From Cellulosimicrobium funkei (GTDB taxonomy: Bacteria; Actinomycetota; Actinomycetes; Actinomycetales; Cellulomonadaceae): 64,000 nt of DNA. Location: positions 119,917-183,916 of the forward strand of contig NZ_JNBQ01000005.1 of the NCBI RefSeq assembly GCF_001019615.1. The letters are read 5' to 3'. Numbering within the stretch: position 1 is the stretch's first letter; each line of letters starts with the position of its first letter. Under the pieces are notes generated by a model that ran no database searches, was not told the DNA's origin, and saw only the letters and a program-made list of their open reading frames with translations. A program made the translations under genes and the position numbers. Positions 45,132 through 52,468 of this stretch are shown here, in pieces.

Positions 45132-45656
45132 CTAGCGGTGCCGCCCCAGCAAGCGCCGACGGCGACGTCGACCCTCGGCAGGCGCGTCCGCACACGCCCG
45201 CGCCTCCGCCTCCGCGGCGCGTGCGGCCCGGCGGCGTGCCCATGCGGCGACCGTCTCGTCGACGTCCCGCGGCATGGTGACCAGGGGCGGGCCCGCGGGC
45301 GGCTGGTAGCGGCCGCGCAGCACGCGCCGGTTGAACTCCTCGACCTCGTGCCGCACGTCTTCCTCGACCCAGATCTCGTCGAGGCGCTCGTCGAGCGCGG
45401 CGTCTTCTCTGCGTAGCTCGATGGACGGCGGCAGGATCACGAGCCGCTCGCGCTTGACGAGGTTCTTCAGCCACCAGTCGGGGTCGTAGCGGTCCGGCAT
45501 GGGGAGCGGCTTGCCGCTGCCGGGAAGGTCGTCGAACTCGCCGCGTTCGATCGCTCTGCGGATGTGCATGTCGGCCAGCAGGGCGATCGCCATCTCGTCG
45601 TCGATGGCGACCGCGGAGGAATTGAAGAACGCCGGGGGTGGGTGGGGGTCGGTCAT
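45132..45656 (-). CDS. DUF1992 (DnaJ-subfamily-C28-like) protein
   Basis: 174 residues: ADMHIRRAIERGEFDDLPGSGKPLP is the DUF1992 hallmark (AIERGEFDDLPGSGKPL), followed by a charged helical region and a basic tail (EGRRRRRRLLGRHR). Function unknown in bacteria. Divergent from a TetR gene across 71 bp. Confidence 0.87.
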   Translation of the reverse strand: MTDPHPPPAFFNSSAVAIDDEMAIALLADMHIRRAIERGEFDDLPGSGKPLPMPDRYDPDWWLKNLVKRERLVILPPSIELRREDAALDERLDEIWVEEDVRHEVEEFNRRVLRGRYQPPAGPPLVTMPRDVDETVAAWARRRAARAAEAEARACADAPAEGRRRRRRLLGRHR

Positions 45657-45670
45657 CGCTCCTCCGTTCC

Positions 45671-45713
45671 GTCGTTGACCATACGGCTGTATTGTGTCAC
45701 GGGTATCGTCAAC
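45671..45713. promoter_or_regulatory. Wide inverted repeat in the DUF1992/TetR divergent promoter
   Basis: GTTGACCATAC near 45674 is matched by GGTATCGTCAAC ending near 45713 in inverted orientation, about 10 of 12 positions, with an AT-richer stretch (GGCTGTATTGTGTCAC) between. Likely operator for the adjacent TetR regulator; exact boundaries approximate. Confidence 0.45.
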
Positions 45714-45727
45714 GAGGGAGGGCCTGA

Positions 45728-46330
45728 GTGCCGAAGCTGGTGGACCACCAGGAGCGTCGCGCGGCGATCGCGCGTGCGCTGTGGCGCGTCGTCGACCAGC
45801 AGGGCTGGACGAAGGCCACCATGCGGACGGTCGCGAGCGAGGCCGGGGTCTCGGTCGGGCACGTGCAGCACTACTTCGCCTCACGCACCGAGCTGTTGAC
45901 CTTCGCGATGGAGTTTGCAGCCGAGCAGACCGCCGACCGGGTCGCACGGGGGCTGGCCGCGCTCGAGCAGCCTCCGCACCCGCGGGACGTGCTCAGGCTG
46001 GTCCTCGTCGAGATGCTCCCCCTGGGTCCCGACGCGCGGGCGTCGAGCCGCATGAGCGCCGCCTATGTCCTCGAGGCGCTGCACGACCCGGCGCTGCACG
46101 AGCAGGCGAGCCTCGGGCTACGTGACGGCCGCGCCCTGGTCGCGCAGCTTGTCCGAGCGGCGATCGCCCAGGGCCAGATCGCACCGGACCGCGACCCGGA
46201 CATCGAGACGGATCTCCTTCTGGCGCTGACCGGGTTCACTCCGTTGCTCGAGCTCGAGGTGATCCAGCCGCAGGCCGCGCTGGCAGCGATCGACCAGCAC
46301 CTCCACCACCTCTTCGCCGGAGGAGCCTGA
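45728..46330 (+). CDS. TetR family transcriptional regulator (BetI-like)
   Basis: 200 residues from GTG. HTH: RRAAIARALWRVVDQQGWTK, ATMRTVASEAGVSVGHVQHYF, then a C-terminal helical domain with MLPLGPDARASSRM as in BetI/RutR-like members. Probably controls the divergent DUF1992 gene or itself. Confidence 0.9.
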   Translation: MPKLVDHQERRAAIARALWRVVDQQGWTKATMRTVASEAGVSVGHVQHYFASRTELLTFAMEFAAEQTADRVARGLAALEQPPHPRDVLRLVLVEMLPLGPDARASSRMSAAYVLEALHDPALHEQASLGLRDGRALVAQLVRAAIAQGQIAPDRDPDIETDLLLALTGFTPLLELEVIQPQAALAAIDQHLHHLFAGGA

Positions 46331-46638
46331 TCACCGTCCCGCGGTGCCTCAGGAAGTCGCGTCCAGCCCGAGTCGGACCGCGCGCTCAAGCAGCTCGCCT
46401 GGACACTTCCTCGCTGCAGCGATGGCTCTCATCCAACCTGCGGATGGAGAGCCTGCATGGAAGCAGAGGCGGATCACATGATGCGGCGACACGGCTGGCG
46501 TCCCCGGAGCAGAACCTGCCCGGTGTTCGGCGTCGATTCAGGGGCGAATGAGGATCCTCGCTAGGCACCCTCCCCGAGACGGCGCCTCGCACGACGGCGA
46601 ATCGGTACCATCACCTCACCTCTACCAAGGAGCCCGCC
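46331..46638. other. 308-bp gene-free region at the left border of the accessory segment
   Basis: No coding frame is supported. A hairpin GGCTCTCATCC/GGATGGAGAGCC with a one-base bulge at 46424-46453 may terminate the TetR transcript. The last bases hold the AAGGAG ribosome-binding site of the next gene. Confidence 0.5.
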
Positions 46639-47016
46639 ATGACTCGTCGAGCGCGATGGCTCGTCGCGGCTGCCTCAGCCCTCTCTGCGCTGCTCGCCCT
46701 GGCGCTGACCGGCGGCGGGCTCGACGGTGATCTTGCTGGGCTCGCTTGGTACTACGGCTTGATGTTCCCCTGGGCCTCGCTCGGGACGACGCTGGTGATG
46801 CTCGCCCTCATCGACCTTCCTGCGACGCACCCGCTCCTCCCCGCTCTCGAGCTCGTCGTCATCCTCCTTGCTGGGGCGACGCAAGGGGCCGTTGTGGCTG
46901 GAGTTGCTCTGCTCGGGCGCGCATGGTGCGCCCGGCGACGTTCGCTTCGCGCGGTTCGGGCTGGCAGCGACGCACACGTCGCGCTGATCCGGGTACGACC
47001 GTCGGGCATTACCTGA
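46639..47016 (+). CDS. Hypothetical three-helix membrane protein with probably altered C-terminus
   Basis: 125 residues after a clear AAGGAG. Three hydrophobic segments (about 8-24, 36-58, 66-94), GLMFPWASLGTTLVMLALIDLP in the middle (in part). From about residue 98 the frame becomes basic and non-hydrophobic, and its last 12 codons read out of frame through integrase-derived DNA. The native C-terminus may therefore have been replaced by element insertion. No family recognised. Confidence 0.55.
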   Translation: MTRRARWLVAAASALSALLALALTGGGLDGDLAGLAWYYGLMFPWASLGTTLVMLALIDLPATHPLLPALELVVILLAGATQGAVVAGVALLGRAWCARRRSLRAVRAGSDAHVALIRVRPSGIT

Positions 47017-47099
47017 AGCGCACCTACGTTGGACCTGCGGGTCGTCATCGACCAACTGATCTCGGCGGCGGGAGCGACGATCCGGGCGCAAGACAGGTG
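46981..47099 (+). pseudogene. Degraded 3' end of a tyrosine integrase, copy 1
   Basis: DNA matches the 3' end of the integrase remnant at 48.2-48.5 kb: ...ACGACCGTC..GGCATTACCTGAAGCGC encodes TTVGHYLKRTYV, the catalytic Tyr segment, and GGACCTGCGGGTCGTCATCG matches the next part. A 5-bp deletion between these blocks shifts the frame. Only this tail remains. Confidence 0.7.
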
Positions 47100-47612
47100 A
47101 GTCTCTGCTGACCTCGAATGACGAAGGGCCCCACGCCCGCGAATTCTCGCGGGTGGGCCCTCCAGGTGGCGGTAGCGGTGAGCTTGGATGGTCGACATTC
47201 ATGCCCTCGGACGACGCTCCCAGAAACACCCCTGACCTGCACCGTCGCGCGAGCGCTTTTCGTACGGGTTGCGCTCGGGAGCACACGTGCGACGGCCAAA
47301 GCGGAGGCATACCGGTGGGCTCGGGCAGCGCACCGCGGTGGGGACACTCGGAGGCGCCGAACCGACAGCGGAGCACAGGAGGCTGGCGGAGGTCCGGGTC
47401 AAGGGTGGCCGCAGGCCATCGCGCAGCGACGCCGCAGGCGCCCTTGACGCGGGCCGGAGTCGGCCGGATGCTCGGCTGTCGGTTCGGGGCCGGACGGCCC
47501 CTCTTGCGAACCGGACCACGGATTCAGTCCGCGAGCCGGTGCGCGCGGTACTCCGCACGGCGGCATCGAAGGTCACGCAGCCGTCGACACCCCTGCGCAC
47601 GAAGTGGCGGAG
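47100..47612. other. 513-bp remnant region including an att-like copy
   Basis: The first 80 bp (47118-47180) repeat the terminator hairpin and the last 14-18 bp of tRNA-Ser found at 48.5 kb, ending GGTGGCGGTAGCGGTG before diverging. The rest (47181-47612) has frames on both strands without recognisable products. It is probably eroded mobile-element DNA. Confidence 0.5.
47118..47180. repeat. Duplicated terminator plus tRNA-Ser 3' end (att-like site)
   Basis: Hairpin ACGAAGGGCCCCAC...GTGGGCCCT followed by GGTGGCGGTAGCGGTG. The same arrangement occurs at 48501-48560, where it is the genuine 3' end of the tRNA. This is what tRNA-targeted integration by a tyrosine recombinase leaves. Confidence 0.75.
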
Positions 47613-48038
47613 CTAGTCCTCATCGCCCACCCAGTAGATCGCAGCCCCATGCCTGCCGATGACCGCAAGCCCCGCATCGAAGGCAAGACCAGTCGCAGGC
47701 GTCCAGCCGAACGGGAACCGGTCGGGAAGATCTGAACTGTTGGTCGCGAAGCGAACGTCGTACCGGCCGAAGGCTCGAACGAACTCGCTAGCAAGCCATT
47801 CCGCCCGGTGCTCGGGCATCACCTCGCTCTTGTAAGCCAAGTCGACCCGGAGCAGCCCTGCAAGAAAGTGCTCGGCGCGCCCACGATCTACCGACACCCA
47901 GGCCCTACCGAGTGGCGCCAGACCTGCCGCGATCGCTAGCTCGTCGAAGTCTGACGTGGGGCTCGCCAAAGTGGTCAGCCAGACCCGCGCCGCGGCGCGA
48001 TCGCGCATCATCTGGACCACGTCATCGCGCAGCGTCAC
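47613..48038 (-). CDS. Orphan hypothetical protein inside the integration remnant
   Basis: 141 residues from GTG, no membrane segment; lower GC than the neighbours. Features: VSVDRGRAEHFLAGLLRVDL, EWLASEFVRAFGRYDVRFAT, FGWTPATGLAFDAGLAVIGR, ending IYWVGDED. Coding character is clear, but no family is recognised. Sits between the two integrase tails, so it was probably brought in by the element. An immunity- or defence-type protein is conceivable but unsupported. Confidence 0.65.
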   Translation of the reverse strand: MTLRDDVVQMMRDRAAARVWLTTLASPTSDFDELAIAAGLAPLGRAWVSVDRGRAEHFLAGLLRVDLAYKSEVMPEHRAEWLASEFVRAFGRYDVRFATNSSDLPDRFPFGWTPATGLAFDAGLAVIGRHGAAIYWVGDED

Positions 48039-48150
48039 GCCGAGAGACTACAGGCGGCGTCCGGACGACCGTCGTGCCGGGTGGCGTGCGCATAGCGAGC
48101 GCAGCGAGCGGAGCGCGGGCCCCGCCCGGCACGAAGGTCAGCGCGGCGGA

Positions 48151-48481
48151 GCCGTGCCTTGACGGCGGGCCGGACGCCCTGGTGTTCCCGTCCACACGGG
48201 CGACGCCGCGCTCCCCCAGCCGGGTGCGCGACCAGCTCCGCGAGGCACAGGCCTCTATCGGCACCACGGTCACCCCGCACGACTTCCGCCGGACCGTGGC
48301 GACGCAGGTCGCGAACTCGACGACGATCGGCAACGCGACGGCGCTGCTCGGCCACGCTGACGAGGGCACGACCGTCCGGCACTACGTGAAGCGCACTCAC
48401 GTCGCCCCGGACCTGCGGGTCGTCCTCGACCAGCTCGTCCAGCAAGCCGCGACCGACGACCTGCCGGGCAAAACTGAGTGA
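48151..48481 (+). pseudogene. Truncated tyrosine integrase, C-terminal catalytic part (copy 2)
   Basis: About 108 codons from LDGGPDALVFPSTRATPRSP to the TGA. Catalytic residues of the second half are intact: TPHDFRRTVATQ (HxxR), LLGHADEGTTV (His) and RHYVKRT (Tyr). The arm-binding and core domains with the first catalytic Arg are missing, and the upstream DNA is unrelated. Ends about 65 bp from the tRNA-Ser gene, typical of a tRNA-integrating element. Confidence 0.8.
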
Positions 48482-48500
48482 AACGGGGGCCCGGGTATGA

Positions 48501-48544
48501 CGAAGGGCCCCACAGCCGCAGGATTCTGCGGGTGGGGCCCTTCG
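48501..48544. terminator. Terminator of tRNA-Ser and integrase remnant
   Basis: CGAAGGGCCCCAC pairs with GTGGGGCCCTTCG over an inner CCGCAG/CTGCGG stem. Immediately 3' of the tRNA on the minus strand and of the integrase remnant on the plus strand. Confidence 0.8.
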
Positions 48545-48546
48545 GG

Positions 48547-48636
48547 TGGCGGTAGCGGTGGGATTTGAACCCACGGTGGACTTTCACCCACACACGCTTT
48601 CGAGGCGTGCTCCTTAGGCCGCTCGGACACGCTACC
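48547..48636 (-). tRNA. tRNA-Ser (CGA anticodon)
   Basis: Minus strand begins GGTAGCG and closes with CGCTACC, G discriminator and an encoded CCA. The anticodon stem-loop CACGCCTCGAAAGCGTG gives anticodon CGA (reads UCG). A long variable arm (TGTGGGTGAAAGTCCACC region) and GGTTCAAATCC T-loop confirm a class II tRNA-Ser of 90 nt. Confidence 0.96.
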
Positions 48637-48734
48637 TTCGCCGGGAAACCCGGCCCAGGAAGGATACCTGGTCAGACCCCCGGACACCGAATCGGCCGGT
48701 CAGACCGGCCGGTCCGACGCCCGGAGGCCTGTCG

Positions 48735-49766
48735 TCACGACCCGCCGAGCGCGTCCGCGAACAGCGGCGTGACGTTGTCGATCGCGTAGATCACGGCCGT
48801 GGGCGTGCCGAGCGAGAAGGCGTTGGAGAGGTCCTTGTCGTCGAACACGACGTAGCGGCCGTCGGCGACGGACGGCACGGTCTGGAAGATCGGGAGCGCC
48901 TCGACGTCGGCGGCGGTGAAGCCGATGGGCTGGATCACCGTGAGGTCCGCGTCGAGCAGGTCGACGTTCTCGGTGCCGAGGTTCGCGGAGAACTCCTCGC
49001 CGGCGGCCTCGTCGATCTCGGGCTTGGTCTCGAACCCGAGGCCCTGCATGAACTCGCCGCGGCTGGACGTCGAGACGTAGGCGCCGAAGCCCTCGGCCCA
49101 GTACGACCCGATGACGGCGGTCTTGCCCGCGAACTCGGGGTGCTCGTCGCGCGCGGCGGCGAACGCGTCGTCGACCTCGGCGAGCAGCTCGTCGCCCGCC
49201 TCGCTGCGCCCGAGGGCCGCGGCGATCATGCCGACCTGGTCCTCCATGGGCGTCAGGTAGGCCTCCCCACCCTCGGGGATGGCGACGGTCGGGGCGATCT
49301 CGGACAGCCGCTCGTACCGCTCGGGGTCGCCGGACGACTTCACGTCGAGGATGACGTCGGGGTCGAGCACGGCGATCTGCTCGTACGACGGCTCGAGCGT
49401 GCCGATGATCGCGGGCGACTCGTCGTACGCGCCGTCGAGCCAGGGGCCGACGCCGTCGCCGCCGAACGCGAGCCAGTCGCTCGCCCCGACGGGCTGGACG
49501 CCGAGCGCGAGCGCCGTCTCGGCGTCGCCCCAGCCGAGGGCGACGACGCGCTCCGGCTCCTCGGGGATCTCGACGTCCCCGAACGCGGTGGGGATGGTGA
49601 CGGGGAACGCCTCGGCGCTCTCGGCGTCCGACGGCGACGGGTCGCCCTGGTCGGCGTCGCCGCCCGAGTCGGTGCCAGAGCAGGCGGCGGTGAGTGCGAG
49701 CGTCGCGACGGCGACCGCGCCCACGAGGGTGCGGCGGGTGCGGACGGTGCGTGCGGTGCGGTGCAT
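48735..49766 (-). CDS. Iron-siderophore ABC transporter substrate-binding lipoprotein
   Basis: 343 residues. Lipobox LTAACS after a hydrophobic signal, an acidic Ser/Asp linker, then a type III (FepB/FhuD-like) binding fold: PERVVALGWGDAETALALGV, GTLEPSYEQIAVLDPDVILD, ERLSEIAPTVAIPEG, DLTVIQPIGFTAADVEALP. Binds ferric siderophore outside the membrane. Nine bp downstream of a siderophore-interacting protein gene that has an iron box. No permease or ATPase gene is adjacent. Confidence 0.9.
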   Translation of the reverse strand: MHRTARTVRTRRTLVGAVAVATLALTAACSGTDSGGDADQGDPSPSDAESAEAFPVTIPTAFGDVEIPEEPERVVALGWGDAETALALGVQPVGASDWLAFGGDGVGPWLDGAYDESPAIIGTLEPSYEQIAVLDPDVILDVKSSGDPERYERLSEIAPTVAIPEGGEAYLTPMEDQVGMIAAALGRSEAGDELLAEVDDAFAAARDEHPEFAGKTAVIGSYWAEGFGAYVSTSSRGEFMQGLGFETKPEIDEAAGEEFSANLGTENVDLLDADLTVIQPIGFTAADVEALPIFQTVPSVADGRYVVFDDKDLSNAFSLGTPTAVIYAIDNVTPLFADALGGS

Positions 49767-49774
49767 GGGACTCC

Positions 49775-50614
49775 TCAGTCCTCGAAGATCTGGCCGACGG
49801 GCTCGCGCTTCTCCGCCTGGAAGCGGTCCTCGGCGCGGCCGTAGGCCCAGTAGCCGGAGAGCGACAGGTCGGCGCGGGGGACGCCGCGCTCCGCGAACAC
49901 GCGGCGCAGGGCCTTCATGGCCTCGCGCTCGCCGTGCGCGAAGACGTGCACGCGACCCTCGCGCCACGCGAGGTCGGCGACGGCGTCGGGCAGAAGCGTC
50001 GTCGTCCCGGCGGGCGCGTCGCCGCGCAGCACCCAGGTGACCTCGACGCCGGCGGGCGCCTCGAGCGGGAGGCGGTCCGCCTCGGTGCCGACCTCCAGCA
50101 CGGCGTGCCCGACGGCGTCGCGCGGCATGGCCTCGAGCGCGGCGGCGATCGCGGGGAGCGCGGAGTCGTCGCCCGCGAGCAGGTGCCAGTCGGCGGCCGG
50201 GTCGGGCGCGTACCCGCCCCCGGGGCCGGAGAGGACGATGCGCTCGCCCGGCTTGGCGCGTGCGGCCCACGGCCCGGCCAGGCCCTCGTCGCCGTGCACG
50301 ACGAAGTCGATCGCGAGCCGCTGCGCCGCCTCGTCGACCCACCGCACGGTGTACGTGCGGGTGACCGGCAGGTCCTCGGGCGTGAGCGTCTCGCGCAGCG
50401 CCGCGAGGTCGTAGGGCGGCTCGAGCCCGAGCTCGGGCTTGGCGAAGATGATCTTGACGTACTTGTCGCTGTGCTCGTTCGTGGTGAACGCGGCGAACCC
50501 GTCGCCTCCTGCCACGACCCGCACGAGGTGCGGGGAGAGCCACGCGGTCTCGAGGACCTCGAGGACCGTCTGGGGGCGGGCGCGCCGCGGGGCGGGCGCG
50601 GTGGTGGTCGACAT
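49775..50614 (-). CDS. Siderophore-interacting protein (FAD-dependent ferric reductase)
   Basis: 279 residues, SIP/ViuB family: VVAGGDGFAAFTTNEHSDKY, KIIFAKPELG, RTYTVRWVD (FAD-binding RxYT), GPWAARAKPGERIVLSGPGG, GDDSALPAIAAALEAMP, and the C-terminal LSGYWAYGRAEDRFQAEK. Reduces siderophore-bound Fe(III) in the cytoplasm to release iron. Iron-regulated by the box upstream; probably in an operon with the binding protein. Confidence 0.93.
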   Translation of the reverse strand: MSTTTAPAPRRARPQTVLEVLETAWLSPHLVRVVAGGDGFAAFTTNEHSDKYVKIIFAKPELGLEPPYDLAALRETLTPEDLPVTRTYTVRWVDEAAQRLAIDFVVHGDEGLAGPWAARAKPGERIVLSGPGGGYAPDPAADWHLLAGDDSALPAIAAALEAMPRDAVGHAVLEVGTEADRLPLEAPAGVEVTWVLRGDAPAGTTTLLPDAVADLAWREGRVHVFAHGEREAMKALRRVFAERGVPRADLSLSGYWAYGRAEDRFQAEKREPVGQIFED

Positions 50615-50634
50615 GACAACCTCTCGTCGGTGAC

Positions 50635-50653
50635 TTAGGTGAGGCTAACATCA
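50635..50653 (-). promoter_or_regulatory. DtxR/IdeR iron box
   Basis: TTAGGTGAGGCTAACATCA on the plus strand; about 15 of 19 match the DtxR/IdeR palindrome. It lies 21 bp before the siderophore-interacting protein start, as expected for iron-dependent repression. Confidence 0.8.
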
Positions 50654-50795
50654 CCGCCTGGGCGCGCGGCGGTGACTCCCGTCACGGCCCACCCGCCCCG
50701 GGGAACCAGGTGAACACGGGCCGACGACCGACTGAACGCGACTCATACACGCACCCTGTGCCCTCCACAGCGACCGCACAGACTCCCCCGGCGGA

Positions 50796-51587
50796 ATGGG
50801 AACGTCCTCGACCACGGCGCCCAGCGCCCCGGCACCCGGAGGCCTCGTGTCCCAGCCCGTCCTGTACCTCGTCGACCTCGTCGCGGTCACCGTCCTCGCG
50901 TTCGGCCTCTACTTCCCCCGGCACCGCCGGCGCGACCTCGTGGTCGCGTACCTCGGCGTGAACGTGGGGGTGCTCGCGGTCGCGGCGACGCTCGCGACGA
51001 GCAGCGTCGGCGCCGGGCTGGGCCTCGGGCTCTTCGGCGTCCTGTCGATCATCCGGCTCCGCTCGACCGAGCTGTCGCAGACGGAGGTCGCCTACTACTT
51101 CGCCGCCCTCGCGCTCGGCCTCCTCGGCGGCCTCGGCGCCACGACCGGCTGGCTGTCCCTCGCGGGCATGGCGCTCGTCGTCGGGGTGATGGCCGTCGTC
51201 GACCACCCACGCCTCCTGCGCCGGGCGCAGAGCCAGAGCGTCGTCGTCGACCGCGCCCTCACCGACCGCGCCGAGCTCACCCGCTACCTGGAGGAGCTCC
51301 TCGGCGCCGAGGTCCGCGGGGTGAGCGTCCAGCGCCTCGACCTCGTCAACGACACCACCTGGGTGGACGTCCGCTACACCGAGCCCCGCGCCCGCCGTCG
51401 TGCGACGCCGAGACCCGCCCCGGCCGCCACTCTCGGGCCCGCCTCAGCCGACGTCTCGGTGCCCGCCGCACCCCTCCCCGTGCCCGACGCCGCGCTCCCG
51501 GCCCCGCGCGAGGCCGCACCCTCCGCGCCCCTCACCCAGGCGACCGCACAAGCTGCCCTTCCCGAGCGGACCGGGGTGCGCGCATGA
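50796..51587 (+). CDS. DUF4956 membrane protein of the VTC operon
   Basis: Up to 263 residues; a GTG at 50847 with GGAGG just before it is an alternative start. Four membrane helices in the first 135 residues (LYLVDLVAVTVLAFGLYF, VVAYLGVNVGVLAVAATLAT, GLGLFGVLSIIRLRSTELSQ as the DUF4956 core), a cytoplasmic domain (LTDRAELTRYLEELLGAEVR), then a Pro/Ala-rich tail. DUF4956 genes commonly precede VTC polymerases. Role unknown, perhaps polyphosphate translocation. ATGA overlap with the next gene. Confidence 0.88.
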   Translation: MGTSSTTAPSAPAPGGLVSQPVLYLVDLVAVTVLAFGLYFPRHRRRDLVVAYLGVNVGVLAVAATLATSSVGAGLGLGLFGVLSIIRLRSTELSQTEVAYYFAALALGLLGGLGATTGWLSLAGMALVVGVMAVVDHPRLLRRAQSQSVVVDRALTDRAELTRYLEELLGAEVRGVSVQRLDLVNDTTWVDVRYTEPRARRRATPRPAPAATLGPASADVSVPAAPLPVPDAALPAPREAAPSAPLTQATAQAALPERTGVRA

Positions 51588-52468
51588 GCCCCCGGACCGT
51601 GACGGCCGACGACCGCGTCCGCGCCGTCCTCTACCCGCTCGACGGCATCGGCCTGGACGAGCTCGTGGACGCTGCCGCGCTGCTCACCCGGGTCGACCGC
51701 AAGTACGTCCTGCCGGTCGACGACGCGGTGACGGTGCTCGACGCTCTCACCCGCACGACCGCCGCCCGCGTCCTCGAGATCGACGGCGCGCGCAGCTCGG
51801 CGTACGAGTCGGTGTACTTCGACACCCCCGACCTCGCGTCGTTCCGCCTCACGGCGACGCGCCGCCGTCGGCGGTTCAAGGTCCGCACGCGCACCTACCT
51901 GGACTCGGGCACGAGCTTCCTCGAGGTCAAGACCCGCGCCGCGCGCGGCACGACGCTCAAGCAGCGCGTCGCGCACGACGAGTGCCCGACGGCGCTCGGC
52001 GCGGGCCGCACGTTCGTCGGCCGGACCCTCGCGGCCGAGGGCATCGACGGCGTCCCGGAGCACGCGCTCGCCCCGGGCCTCGTGTCGCGGTACCGCCGCA
52101 CGACGCTCCTGCTCCCCCGGGCCGACGGCGCAGCGCGCGTCACCGTCGACACCGGCCTCGCGTGGCAGCTCGAGCAGCCGGGCGCGCACGCGCCGCTCAC
52201 CTGGTCCGTCCCGCACCTGGTGGTCGTCGAGACCAAGGGCGGCTCGACGCCGTCGGACCTCGACCGCCTGCTGTGGCGGCACGGCCACCGGCCCGAGCGG
52301 ATCTCCAAGTACGGCACCGGCCTGGCGCTCCTGCGCCCCGACCTGCCCGACGGCCCGTGGCGGCGCGTGATCCGCCGCCACTTCTCCCCCTCCCCCGGCG
52401 CGGCTGCGCCCGTCGGGACCCCGACCCCTCCCGCCCGCACTCCCGGGCACGACGACAGGAGCCTCTGA
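51584..52468 (+). CDS. VTC domain polyphosphate polymerase
   Basis: 294 residues. The tunnel-fold VTC signatures are ordered as in yeast Vtc4: TRVDRKYVLPVDDA, YESVYFDTPDL, RRRRFKVRTRTYLDSG, SFLEVKTRAARGTTLKQR, SRYRRTTLLLP, VVVETKGGSTPSDL, RISKYGTGLALL. Basic residues bind ATP/polyphosphate and the Glu residues bind metal. Expected to make polyphosphate from ATP. Overlaps both neighbours by one or four bases. Confidence 0.9.
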   Translation: MSPRTVTADDRVRAVLYPLDGIGLDELVDAAALLTRVDRKYVLPVDDAVTVLDALTRTTAARVLEIDGARSSAYESVYFDTPDLASFRLTATRRRRRFKVRTRTYLDSGTSFLEVKTRAARGTTLKQRVAHDECPTALGAGRTFVGRTLAAEGIDGVPEHALAPGLVSRYRRTTLLLPRADGAARVTVDTGLAWQLEQPGAHAPLTWSVPHLVVVETKGGSTPSDLDRLLWRHGHRPERISKYGTGLALLRPDLPDGPWRRVIRRHFSPSPGAAAPVGTPTPPARTPGHDDRSL

